Of a stretch of DNA of 64,000 nt, positions 56,622-64,000 are shown piece after piece. Location: contig NZ_KB899210.1 of NCBI RefSeq assembly GCF_000378085.1, positions 124,001-188,000 on the forward strand, read 5' to 3'. A model generated the notes under the pieces. The model was not told where the DNA came from. It did no database searches and saw only the letters and a program-made list of their open reading frames with translations. This DNA is from Hoylesella loescheii DSM 19665 = JCM 12249 = ATCC 15930. Its GTDB lineage: Bacteria > Bacteroidota > Bacteroidia > Bacteroidales > Bacteroidaceae. The translations under genes were made by a program, and so were the position numbers. Positions within the stretch are counted from its first letter, which is position 1; each line of letters begins with the position of its first letter.

Positions 56622-57571
56622 CTTATCTCCTCCTCTATTTGGTAGTCGTTTCTTCCTTGCGAATTGCGGCTGATAAGGTCGCCCAAGAAGCCTGCAAGGA
56701 AGAGTTGCGTGCCTATGATCATCGTTGTTAGCGATAGATAGAAGTAGGGCGAATCGGTTATCAGTCGTTGAGGGATGCCTTGGGTAAGGCAATATAGCTT
56801 GTCGGCACCCAATAGGCAAGTGGCGATGAAGCCCAAAAGGAACATCAGTGAGCCTAGCAAGCCGAATACGTGCATGGGCTTTTTACCGAAATTGCTAAGG
56901 AACCAGAGGGTGATGAGGTCTAGATAACCGTTGAAAAAACGGTTCAGTCCAAACTTGGAACTACCATACTTGCGAGCTTGATGTTGCACCACTTTCTCGC
57001 CAATACGGCCGAAGCCGGCATTCTTGGCTAGGTAGGGTATATAGCGGTGCATCTCTCCATACACCTCGATGTTCTTCACCACAGCCTTGCGATAGGCTTT
57101 TAGTCCACAGTTAAAATCGTGCAGGTTTTTTATCCCACTTATTTTTCTTGCCGTTGCATTGAATAATTTGGTGGGAATAGTTTTGGAAAGCGGATCGTAG
57201 CGTTTCTGTTTGTAGCCCGAAACGAGGTCGTATTTCTCCTCGGTAATCATGCGATAGAGTTCGGGAATTTCATCGGGCGAGTCTTGTAGGTCGGCATCCA
57301 TGGTGATAACCACGTCGCCTTTTGCCTCCTTGAAACCGCAATAGAGGGCAGGACTTTTACCATAGTTACGTCTGAACTTTATGCCCCGAACATGTTCGGA
57401 CTGTTTGCTCAGTTCATTTATCACCTCCCACGAGCGGTCGGTAGAGCCATCGTTGATGAAAATCACTTCGAAACTGAAATGGTTGTCGTTCATCACCCGC
57501 TTAATCCAAGTATAGAGTTCGGGTAGAGATTCGTCTTCGTTGTATAGGGGTATAACTACAGAAATGTCCAT
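56609..57571 (-). CDS. Family 2 glycosyltransferase, polyprenyl-phosphate type
   Basis: A 320-residue enzyme with an N-terminal GT2 domain (ISVVIPLYNEDESLPELYTW, metal-binding VVITMDADLQDSPDEIPEL near residue 90) and two C-terminal membrane helices (about 230-300). This is the layout of DPM/GtrB/ArnC-like enzymes that load a sugar onto a polyprenyl phosphate carrier for envelope glycosylation. FGRIGEKVVQHQARKYGSSKF near 185 is typical of this group. The sugar is unknown. It heads the run with DUF6452 and DUF6048. Confidence 0.9.
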   Translation of the reverse strand: MDISVVIPLYNEDESLPELYTWIKRVMNDNHFSFEVIFINDGSTDRSWEVINELSKQSEHVRGIKFRRNYGKSPALYCGFKEAKGDVVITMDADLQDSPDEIPELYRMITEEKYDLVSGYKQKRYDPLSKTIPTKLFNATARKISGIKNLHDFNCGLKAYRKAVVKNIEVYGEMHRYIPYLAKNAGFGRIGEKVVQHQARKYGSSKFGLNRFFNGYLDLITLWFLSNFGKKPMHVFGLLGSLMFLLGFIATCLLGADKLYCLTQGIPQRLITDSPYFYLSLTTMIIGTQLFLAGFLGDLISRNSQGRNDYQIEEEIRCGD

Positions 57572-57726
57572 TGTTGCTTGTGTTGTCTTATCTGTTATAT
57601 TACTTAATCGTTAATTTAGGTGGAAGTGGGGTGTTGAGCTTTTTCTGGCTTTCTTTGCGTAAGCTTTTCTTTCGCTAGCTGTTTTTGTCCTGTAGCAGCT
57701 TCCACTTCGTTGCTGATAGACTTAAT

Positions 57727-58245
57727 TTATTGCCTTCGTTTCATTCCAAATGCAGCAATGATGAGACTTAGGAAAAAACCTATCAAGACATTTTGGGTAA
57801 AGAAAAGGAATACTAACTCGATGGGCTGAAGTGTGCCAAGAAGTTTTACCGACTCTTGCATCTGGGCTTCATTCATGCCCATTTGCTGATAAGTGGTGCC
57901 AAATGATTGTATCGAGTCGCGCATCATGTTAATGAGCGATACAGGGTCGTAGAAACGAATGTAGAGGTATTGAACCAAGGCGAAGATCAGTGAGGCGTAA
58001 ACGAAGGTGTGCCATGAGTATGCCAGCGCACGTCGATAAGATATTTCACCGTCGAGAGCATTGTTACGGAACGCGCGCAACCGCCACGCCACAACGAATG
58101 GCGTGGAAAGTGTAAGGACGTTTCCTACCATGGACTGGGGTAGCTTCATGGTGAACAAGAAGGATACAATCCATACTAATGCCAAGATGGCACCATCTTG
58201 GCGCGCAAACGCCTTGAGTTGTTTCAATGATTCTAGAAAGTTCAT
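57727..58245 (-). CDS. DUF4199 family membrane protein
   Basis: A 172-residue protein with four predicted membrane helices (near residues 20-35, 42-55, 68-90 and 140-162), matching DUF4199, which has no known function. The C-terminus is basic (FGMKRRQ). The ATG at 58245 is preferred to a TTG at 58254. A TAATTTTGC element at 58259-58251 directly precedes it, so the message may have almost no leader. It is the last minus-strand gene before the 1.8-kb gap, and a glycosyltransferase gene lies 155 bases downstream. Confidence 0.8.
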   Translation of the reverse strand: MNFLESLKQLKAFARQDGAILALVWIVSFLFTMKLPQSMVGNVLTLSTPFVVAWRLRAFRNNALDGEISYRRALAYSWHTFVYASLIFALVQYLYIRFYDPVSLINMMRDSIQSFGTTYQQMGMNEAQMQESVKLLGTLQPIELVFLFFTQNVLIGFFLSLIIAAFGMKRRQ

Positions 58246-58341
58246 GTCGTGCAAAATTACGTATTTTTTATTATATATTGCGCGCTACGCGCGGAAAACT
58301 AACAAATCTCTTCAAAGTATAATGTTACTCTGCATCATCAA

Positions 58342-58374
58342 AAAGGCAGGCTGATGTCGCATCAGCCTGCCTTT
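58342..58374. terminator. Strong intrinsic terminator in the 1.8-kb gap
   Basis: A perfect 15-bp stem, AAAGGCAGGCTGATG with its complement, and loop TCG. On the minus strand it is followed by five T, so it should end transcription coming from the right. No annotated gene lies upstream of it on that strand for 1.7 kb, which is the reason to suspect a transcript there. Confidence 0.88.
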
Positions 58375-58381
58375 CATTAAG

Positions 58382-58474
58382 CTATGAAGTATTATTGATT
58401 GATAAAAACGAGTTCATTTCAGTTAAGGTGTCAGTCACCAATGAAAGGTATGCACCCCCATTTCTTTTCGCCAT
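58382..58474 (-). CDS. Possible 30-residue peptide
   Basis: An ATG frame of 30 codons (MAKRNGGAYL to INNTS) stops only 8 bases before the terminator stem at 58342-58374, the spacing expected of a small gene. There is no signal peptide, recognised domain or ribosome site, and frames of this length occur by chance. It may be part of the untranslated transcript described here. Confidence 0.2.
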   Translation of the reverse strand: MAKRNGGAYLSLVTDTLTEMNSFLSINNTS

Positions 58475-58799
58475 CAGGATGTATGCTTACAACTTAAAGG
58501 TGTTTGTAGATAGTAGCCTGTGGTGGAAAATTGCAAGGCTATTCTTTTTTCGACTTCCTTGATTTCTATAAAAATGTTTCAACCTCGCAGCAACAATGTT
58601 GGCGTGTCTTCATGCTTATCTGCTGGTTGATGTTTTTATTTCTGTGATTTGTGTCCACAAATGGATAAGAGAGTTGTTAATGACCTTCTCGGAAGCGTAT
58701 GGCGTGATTGCATCCGCTGATTGATTATATAGTTATGGTTGTTAATGACTAGTTGGGTGATGCGCTCATGATTTTGCTGTGTGAGTTAACGCCCCGTTG

Positions 58800-58851
58800 G
58801 ATGGGGATCAAAACGCCTCGTTTATAAACGTAGCGTTTTGAGTTACCCATC
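58800..58851 (-). other. Composite hairpin in the 1.8-kb gap
   Basis: On the minus strand GATGGG pairs with CCCATC, CAAAACGC with GCGTTTTG, and the tip CGTTT with AAACG, separated by small internal loops: about 19 pairs in 52 bases. It has no U-run and so is not a terminator. It supports a folded RNA on this strand. Confidence 0.55.
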
Positions 58852-59310
58852 TCGAGGCTTCAGGCTAATTTGTTTTCCCCATCATAGTGATGTGAACTAA
58901 CGTTGTGTATGTCCATGGCATATTAAGGCGTCTTTGCGCTAATGCGCTTCAAGGATGTGTAATGGTATTTTGACGTCGGATAGGTCAAACACATAGGTTG
59001 GGAAACATTGCCTTGGTTTTCATGGTTTCGATATATTTATATGGTATTTAGAAATATAAATGTCTTTCTTGTGGGTTTAGTTAATATTAATAAAAGAGGA
59101 TGGTGAAATAACGTCGAACCTTATAAAGGAGCGTTTCTTAAACTACACCATTTGGGGACGAACAATTTGTTGTCGATTAGCACATTTGCATGTGCCTAAC
59201 ACCTTGTTTACATTTCATCATTTCTCTTTTCATTGGCTTCCAATTTAATTGTTTGATTAAACAATATTCAAAATTCTTTCACGTCCACAGAAATAATTCT
59301 GTTTCACTTC

Positions 59311-59342
59311 GCAAAATTAAACATAATATTTGAACTGTCAAA
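59311..59342 (-). promoter_or_regulatory. Orphan minus-strand promoter
   Basis: On the minus strand TTTG at 59342-59339, a 19-base spacer and TAATTTTGC at 59319-59311 match the Bacteroidetes consensus at both boxes. No protein gene follows within 1 kb; the next gene on this strand starts at 58245, beyond an intrinsic terminator. Confidence 0.65.
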
Positions 59343-59980
59343 TAAAAAGGACGAAAAATATTAAAAAAAATATTGTTGCATACATGTTTGTCTTCTGTAA
59401 TCTTATAGGAAATGTTTGTTTTTGACCAATATCGCGATAATGATAAACATAAAATGTGAGGTGTGAGGTTAATAAATGTATGAGAAGTAAAGGGGATTAT
59501 AAGACGAATTATGCATAAATGGAGGCTGGTTGATGGTTTAGCTGTACTTTTATATCAAGTTTACACATTATTATATATAGGTATGTTTTTAAATAATAGC
59601 GCATTGTTGGACAAGATTCTTTTTGTGGGAAACATTCTTCGTTGGCTTTTTCCCTTTATCTAATTAGTTCTCTTTATCTTTCATCTTTCAGAGAGCGTGC
59701 CTTCCCGTCATGGCAATGTTGAGGCAAGAAAAACCTTGCTTACTTGCCTTAGCGAAAACATATCCTTTTATTTGGATGCTTCATTGTGTTCTTTTAAAAA
59801 CTAAGTGAGGTCTGCTTAGATAAAGACTAAGGTCTATTGAATGTCATTAGTAGCACTCAGCTGTGGTGTTTCATCTGGCCTATATAATTTAAGGAGTAGC
59901 TCGTAACAATGATACATTTTACACGATCTTTTGCTACAGCACCCTCACTGTATGTCCTCACATAATTGGTACAATTGCCT

Positions 59981-60003
59981 TTCTACATGTCAGAAATGTA
60001 GAA
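59981..60003. promoter_or_regulatory. Inverted repeat upstream of the LysM gene promoter
   Basis: TTCTACAT and ATGTAGAA are perfect 8-base inverted repeats around GTCAGAA. The site ends 26 bases before the -33 box at 60030 and could be an operator or the end of an upstream transcript; no regulator is identified. Confidence 0.35.
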
Positions 60004-60029
60004 TAGTCCGCAATAAATTAAAAAAATCA

Positions 60030-60060
60030 TTGTTCATTCTTTCAAAATCGTTATCTTTGC
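60030..60060 (+). promoter_or_regulatory. Promoter for the LysM-porin operon
   Basis: TTG at 60030-60032, a 19-base spacer and TATCTTTGC at 60052-60060. The transcript should start near 60066, leaving a 17-base leader before the ATG at 60083. Confidence 0.8.
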
Positions 60061-60082
60061 AGTAACCAATTTTGGAAGAACA

Positions 60083-61462
60083 ATGACAAAAGCTATTATC
60101 AGATATCTGTTCCTACTGTTTGTGGCCTTTCTTTGCACCACTGCTGTGGCGCAAAACCTGAAGTGGCGCGACATGTACCAAGTGAAGAAAAAAGACACGA
60201 TTTTCGGTATCGCGAAGAACTACGGCCTCACGGTGGACGAACTAATCAATGCCAATCCGGAGATGAAAGTGGCAGGATATGAGCTGAAAAAAGGCGACTA
60301 TATCTTTATTCCATATCCAGCGAATACGGATCCAAAGGCTGCCACGACTAAGGCTGCCACCACCCCGCAACCCCAAACCGTAGCTAAGACTACGCAGAGT
60401 CAGCCCACTAAGACTATTAAAGTGGGTGTCGTACTGCCTTTGCACGATGTGGATGGCGATGGGAAACGGATGACCGAATACTATCGTGGCTTTCTTATGG
60501 GATGCGATAGCCTGAAGCAACAAGGCTATTCTATCGACGTTCACGCATGGAACGTACCAGCAGACGCAGATATTCGCCCTACGCTTCAAGATGCCAGCAT
60601 ACGCAATTGCGATGTTATCTTTGGCCCGCTGTACACCAAACAGGTGAAGCCACTATCTGATTTTTGTAAAGGAGCGGGCATAAAGCTGGTTATTCCCTTT
60701 TCTATCTGGGGCGATGAGGTTAGCCGCAACTCTGAAATATTCCAAGTGTACCAATCGTTAGACGAATTAAACAACGCCTCGATAGATGCTTTTATCAGTC
60801 GATTTGGTAACCAGCATCCCGTATTTATCGATTGCAACGACTCCACAAGTAAAAAGGGTATCTTTACCTTTGGACTTCGCAACAGGCTAAACGCTCGTGG
60901 TGTAAAGTATAGCATCACAAACTTGAAGTCGAACGAAGAACTTTTTTCCAAAGCGTTCAGTCGCACACAACCCAATGTTGTTGTGTTGAACACGGGGCGT
61001 TCGCCAGAGCTGACGGTGGCTATAGCGAAACTTAAGGCACTTGTAGCAAGCAATCCTGGTGTGGTGGTTTCACTTTTCGGCTATACCGAATGGTTGATGT
61101 ACACCCGAAACAACCTCGACAACTTCTACATGTTTAACACCCATATTCCCTCCACATTCTATTATAATCCGCTTTCGGCGAAAACACAGCATCTGGAAAA
61201 TGGCTATCGTCGCTGGTTTGGTTTGGAAACGCTCTACGCCTTACCTAAGTTTGCGCTGATGGGCTACGATCATGCCCAATTCTTCATACGCGGGCTATAT
61301 AAATATGGTAAGGCTTTCAATGGCACTAAGCCCCAAAACGTATACACACCTTTGCAAACACCACTCGACTTCAAGCGTGTTGGCAGTGGTGGAATGCAAA
61401 ATCGTGCATTCATGTTGGTGCGTTACACCAACGACAAGAAGATAGAATTAATCAATTATTGA
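60083..61462 (+). CDS. LysM domain fused to a periplasmic-binding-protein-like domain
   Basis: A 459-residue secreted protein. A signal peptide (YLFLLFVAFLCTTAVAQ) is followed by one LysM domain (about residues 30-75: YQVKKKDTIFGIAKNYGLTV), which binds peptidoglycan. A T/K/P-rich linker (about 78-112) leads to a type 1 periplasmic-binding fold (115-459) with IKVGVVLPLHDVDGDGKRMT and VIFGPLYTKQV, as in LppC/LpoA-like or amino-acid-binding proteins. No ligand is evident. The layout suggests a wall-bound sensor or a regulator of wall synthesis. The next gene, an outer-membrane barrel, starts 3 bases after the stop. Confidence 0.88.
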   Translation: MTKAIIRYLFLLFVAFLCTTAVAQNLKWRDMYQVKKKDTIFGIAKNYGLTVDELINANPEMKVAGYELKKGDYIFIPYPANTDPKAATTKAATTPQPQTVAKTTQSQPTKTIKVGVVLPLHDVDGDGKRMTEYYRGFLMGCDSLKQQGYSIDVHAWNVPADADIRPTLQDASIRNCDVIFGPLYTKQVKPLSDFCKGAGIKLVIPFSIWGDEVSRNSEIFQVYQSLDELNNASIDAFISRFGNQHPVFIDCNDSTSKKGIFTFGLRNRLNARGVKYSITNLKSNEELFSKAFSRTQPNVVVLNTGRSPELTVAIAKLKALVASNPGVVVSLFGYTEWLMYTRNNLDNFYMFNTHIPSTFYYNPLSAKTQHLENGYRRWFGLETLYALPKFALMGYDHAQFFIRGLYKYGKAFNGTKPQNVYTPLQTPLDFKRVGSGGMQNRAFMLVRYTNDKKIELINY

Positions 61463-61465
61463 CGC

Positions 61466-62212
61466 ATGAGAATAAGAGCATTGGCGATTATTGCCACGTG
61501 TTTGGCTACCTCCTTAATGTGCAAGGCTCAAATAGGGGCATACCGCAACAATTTCTCAATTGGCTTCAATGGTGGTTATGTGCTGAGCAACGTGGGGTTT
61601 AATCCGCGCGTAGACCAAGGCTATCATGGTGGCATTACAGGTGGTTTGTCTTTTCGTTACGTGTCGGAGAAGTACTTCAACACCATTTGCTCCATCTATG
61701 CCGAGGTAAACTACGCCTCGCTCGGATGGAAACAAGACATAAGAGACTTGCATGACAACTCCGTAGTGAATGCCACCACGAACTTGCCCGAGGAATATAG
61801 TCGCACGATAAACTATGTGCAGGTACCTATTTTTGCACATCTAGCATGGGGTAGGGAAGCGCGCGGCGCTCAGTTTTTCTTCCAGGTGGGCCCACAGATG
61901 GGCTTTTACCTCAGTGAAAGTACTAAAACAAATTACGACCCATCTACCCGTAACCTCACCGATAGGGCCAATAAGGTTACCGAACAAGAGTCGATGTCCG
62001 TGGAACGGAAGTTCGACTACGGTATAGCTGCAGGTCTAGGAATGGAATATAGCATTCCTCGCGTGGGGCACTTCCTCTTGGGAGCACGTTATTATTACGG
62101 ACTTGGCAACATCTATGGCGATAGTAAGCGCGACTATTTTGGTCGTTCTAACTTTGGCAATATTGTTGTGAAGATGGCTTATTTGTTCGACTTAACACGC
62201 ACAGTCAAGTAA
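61466..62212 (+). CDS. Outer-membrane beta-barrel protein (PorT-like/DUF porin)
   Basis: A 248-residue protein with a signal peptide (ALAIIATCLATSLMCKAQ) and a body of amphipathic strands: FSIGFNGGYVLSNVGF, GGITGGLSFRYVSEKYF, CSIYAEVNYASLGWKQD, INYVQVPIFAHLAWG and GHFLLGARYYYGLGNIYG. This fits the PorT-type outer-membrane barrel family of Bacteroidetes, some members of which serve the type IX secretion system; this copy cannot be assigned to that role from sequence alone. It starts 3 bases after the LysM gene and is surely co-transcribed with it. Confidence 0.85.
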   Translation: MRIRALAIIATCLATSLMCKAQIGAYRNNFSIGFNGGYVLSNVGFNPRVDQGYHGGITGGLSFRYVSEKYFNTICSIYAEVNYASLGWKQDIRDLHDNSVVNATTNLPEEYSRTINYVQVPIFAHLAWGREARGAQFFFQVGPQMGFYLSESTKTNYDPSTRNLTDRANKVTEQESMSVERKFDYGIAAGLGMEYSIPRVGHFLLGARYYYGLGNIYGDSKRDYFGRSNFGNIVVKMAYLFDLTRTVK

Positions 62213-62317
62213 TGTGCGGCCTAAACATCCCACTGGCCGAGGTTGGATCAATACTCACTTTCCTAGGAAAATACAACAACTAGAATATCATTCATTAAAA
62301 ACTAAAAATTAACGATT

Positions 62318-63991
62318 ATGTTTGAAGGTCAACCGAAAGGACTTTATGCATTGGCATTAGCCAATACGGGCGAGCGCTTTGGTTATTACACGATGCTTGC
62401 CATCTTCACCCTCTTCTTGCAAGCCAAGTTTGGTTACACGGCCACAGAGACGTCTACCATCTTCGCTAGCTTCCTCGGGTTCGTCTATTTCATGCCACTT
62501 ATTGGCGGTATTTTAGCCGATAAGTTTGGTTATGGCAAGATGGTCACCTCGGGTATCGTCATTATGTTTTTGGGTTACGTGCTGTTAGCCATCCCCACAG
62601 GTGCCGATTTCTCTGGTAAAGCTATGATGTTTGGTGCATTGGCACTGATATCGTGTGGTACGGGCTTGTTTAAAGGCAACTTGCAAGTAATTGTTGGTAA
62701 CCTCTACGACAATCCCCAGCTGAGTTCCAAACGTGACACCGCCTTTAGCCTTTTCTACATGGCCATCAACATTGGTGCACTTTTCGCTCCTACGGCAGCT
62801 ACCAAAATCACCAACTACGTGTTGGCTGGCTCTAATTTTACCTACGAGCCGCAAATACCTTCATTGGCACACCAGTTCTTGGATGGAACAATCAAGCCCG
62901 ACGGTAGTGTATTGCTCGAACAATTGAAGGCAGCACAAGGCTATGCTGGCGATATGGCTAGCTTCTGTACCACCTACATCACGGAGCTTTCTCGCGCCTA
63001 CAACTATGGATTTGGTGTGGCTTGTATCTCGCTTATCGTGTCGATGGCCATTTACATCGTGTTCCGTTCCACCTTCAAGCATGCTGATGTGAACAACAAG
63101 CAAAAGGCTGCCAAGGCCGAGAATGGTGCTGCTGCCGAACCCGAATTGAGCCCTGCAGAAACCAAGCAGCGCATCGTTGCCCTGCTGTTGGTGTTCGCTG
63201 TGGTTATATTCTTCTGGATGGCTTTCCACCAGAACGGACTTACCATGACCTTCTTTGCCCGCGACTACACCGCCAAGTCGGTTGTTGGACTTAACCGTTT
63301 GGGCTTCGATATTCTTAACTTGGTGCTCATTGTGGTGTCTGTTTATAGCGCATTCTCGCTCTTCCAGTCTAAAACTTCCAAGGGTAAGACCATTGCAGCG
63401 TTGGTGTTGGTTGGCGCTATTATTGGCATAGTGACTAACTACTCATCGTTAGAGGCCGAAATCAAGATCTTACCTCAGATATTCCAGCAGTTCAATCCTT
63501 TCTTCGTTGTGGCTCTCACGCCAGTGTCTTTGGCTGTGTTTGGCTATTTGGCGCGCAAGGGTAAAGAGCCTTCTGCTCCCCGAAAGATTGGTTACGGTAT
63601 GCTTATCGCAGCTTGTGGCTTCCTTGTTTTGGCCATTGCCTCATTTGGTTTGCCCACTCCAACCGAAGTTAAAAACTCGGGTATCAGCGACAGTCAGCTT
63701 GTTTCTCCCGACTGGCTTATATCTACCTACCTTGTACTAACGTTTGCCGAGCTGCTACTTTCGCCAATGGGTATCTCTTTTGTGTCGAAGGTTGCGCCTC
63801 CCAAGTATAAGGGCATGATGATGGGTGGCTGGTTCGTAGCTACGGCTATAGGTAACTATCTTGTTGCTATTATTGGCTACCTGTGGGGCGATATGCAACT
63901 GTGGATGGTGTGGAGCGTACTTATCGTCTGCTGTGTACTCTCTGCACTGTTTATCTTCTCAATTCTCAAACGTTTGGAGAAGGTTTGCTAA
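62318..63991 (+). CDS. Proton-dependent oligopeptide transporter (POT family)
   Basis: A 557-residue inner-membrane carrier of the major facilitator superfamily that takes up di- and tripeptides with protons. The N-terminal ANTGERFGYYTML corresponds to the ExxERFxYY motif of the family (the first Glu is replaced). The PTR2 signature FYMAINIGALFAP lies near residue 147. About 12-14 helices are present, with a soluble insertion near 250-285 rich in K, A and E. A 105-base gap without a clear promoter separates it from the porin gene. Peptide use suits an asaccharolytic or proteolytic lifestyle, in line with the C10 protease. Confidence 0.92.
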   Translation: MFEGQPKGLYALALANTGERFGYYTMLAIFTLFLQAKFGYTATETSTIFASFLGFVYFMPLIGGILADKFGYGKMVTSGIVIMFLGYVLLAIPTGADFSGKAMMFGALALISCGTGLFKGNLQVIVGNLYDNPQLSSKRDTAFSLFYMAINIGALFAPTAATKITNYVLAGSNFTYEPQIPSLAHQFLDGTIKPDGSVLLEQLKAAQGYAGDMASFCTTYITELSRAYNYGFGVACISLIVSMAIYIVFRSTFKHADVNNKQKAAKAENGAAAEPELSPAETKQRIVALLLVFAVVIFFWMAFHQNGLTMTFFARDYTAKSVVGLNRLGFDILNLVLIVVSVYSAFSLFQSKTSKGKTIAALVLVGAIIGIVTNYSSLEAEIKILPQIFQQFNPFFVVALTPVSLAVFGYLARKGKEPSAPRKIGYGMLIAACGFLVLAIASFGLPTPTEVKNSGISDSQLVSPDWLISTYLVLTFAELLLSPMGISFVSKVAPPKYKGMMMGGWFVATAIGNYLVAIIGYLWGDMQLWMVWSVLIVCCVLSALFIFSILKRLEKVC

Positions 63992-64000
63992 GGTTTTATG

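Larger units (their letters stand above)
58340..59305 (-). ncRNA. Candidate long untranslated transcript
   Basis: A consensus promoter (59311-59342) and a strong intrinsic terminator (58342-58374) define a transcript of about 960 bases on the minus strand. Within it I find no open frame longer than 33 codons. Structured parts on this strand are a GNRA-capped hairpin (59177-59199, loop GCAA), a composite hairpin of about 19 bp at 58800-58851 and a GCGC/GCGC hairpin near 58935-58948. Small frames include 58382-58474 (30 residues) and 58749-58850 (33 residues), without ribosome sites. It does not show the conserved words of RNase P RNA, tmRNA or SRP RNA. The rest of the gap (59343-59980) is AT-rich with nothing I can name. 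Confidence 0.35.

Noticed and set aside
56622-56819. A 66-residue N-terminal extension of the DUF6452 lipoprotein
   Set aside because: It lies inside the glycosyltransferase gene and would hide the lipoprotein signal.
58340-59305. The untranslated transcript as RNase P RNA, tmRNA, SRP RNA or 6S RNA
   Set aside because: The conserved words of the first three are absent on both strands, and I could not fold a convincing 6S-like long stem with a central bubble.
58255-60082. The 1.8-kb AT-rich gap as the replication origin
   Set aside because: Genes switch from mostly minus to plus here, as around an origin, but I found no good DnaA box (TTATCCACA or its complement) and no dnaA, dnaN or gidA neighbour. 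A GC-skew plot would decide.

Overview
The window looks like a chromosomal segment of a Bacteroidales bacterium, most likely Prevotella or a close relative. The evidence is the gene content (a DUF4738 lipoprotein, DUF3078, the DUF6048/DUF6452 pair, a DUF349 repeat protein, a C10 streptopain-type protease, a Wzc-like kinase with a tyrosine tail), the near absence of Shine-Dalgarno sites, and many copies of the Bacteroidetes promoter (TTTG, about 19-20 bases, TAnnTTTG). This is inference from families; no database was searched. Most genes are housekeeping. I see no insertion sequence, prophage or CRISPR array.

Layout. From 1 to 58.2 kb most genes lie on the minus strand. Groups that are probably co-transcribed are: rfbC-ugd-DUF4738 lipoprotein-ligA-B3/B4 protein-coaW-menA (11.0 to 3.7 kb, the last genes joined by ATGA overlaps); sppA-lpxK-pnp-thiL (16.2 to 11.4 kb); glnS-TPR protein-dedA-trmD (29.1 to 24.4 kb); rfbA-wzc (36.2 to 32.8 kb); DUF4375 protein-smpB-metH-ankyrin protein (47.2 to 42.6 kb); rsfS-ftsH-cdsA-mtaB-glycosyltransferase (53.3 to 47.4 kb); glycosyltransferase-DUF6452-DUF6048 (57.6 to 55.5 kb). 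Plus-strand genes are gph (31.3 kb), a secreted MORN protein, a YhcH protein, glgB and a membrane protein (36.7 to 41.8 kb), and a LysM/binding-protein fusion, an outer-membrane barrel and a peptide transporter (60.1 to 64 kb). One tRNA-His gene lies at 19.1 kb.

The unexpected material is in the gaps. Four intergenic regions (3.4, 16.9, 29.7 and 42.1 kb) hold arrays of 15-base imperfect palindromes joined by 7-base spacers, so the unit is exactly 22 bp. Three of them align without gaps over 153 bp: six unit positions followed by a related 43-bp tail, all in the same orientation, each 150 to 290 bp past the 3' end of a minus-strand gene. The palindrome arms differ between arrays (TGGAA/TTCCA, TGTAA/TTACA, TGTAG/CTACA) but stay complementary. 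I regard this dispersed element as the best candidate for something undescribed.

Two further gaps carry a promoter and a terminator with no proper gene between them. One is a roughly 90-nt plus-strand small RNA candidate at 29.2 kb. The other is a roughly 960-nt minus-strand transcript candidate at 58.3 to 59.3 kb, inside a 1.8-kb gap where the strand bias switches. Other points of note are a MetH that ends before the reactivation domain, a long out-of-frame overlap between lpxK and pnp, and a 66-bp tandem duplication that copies the 3' end of truA.
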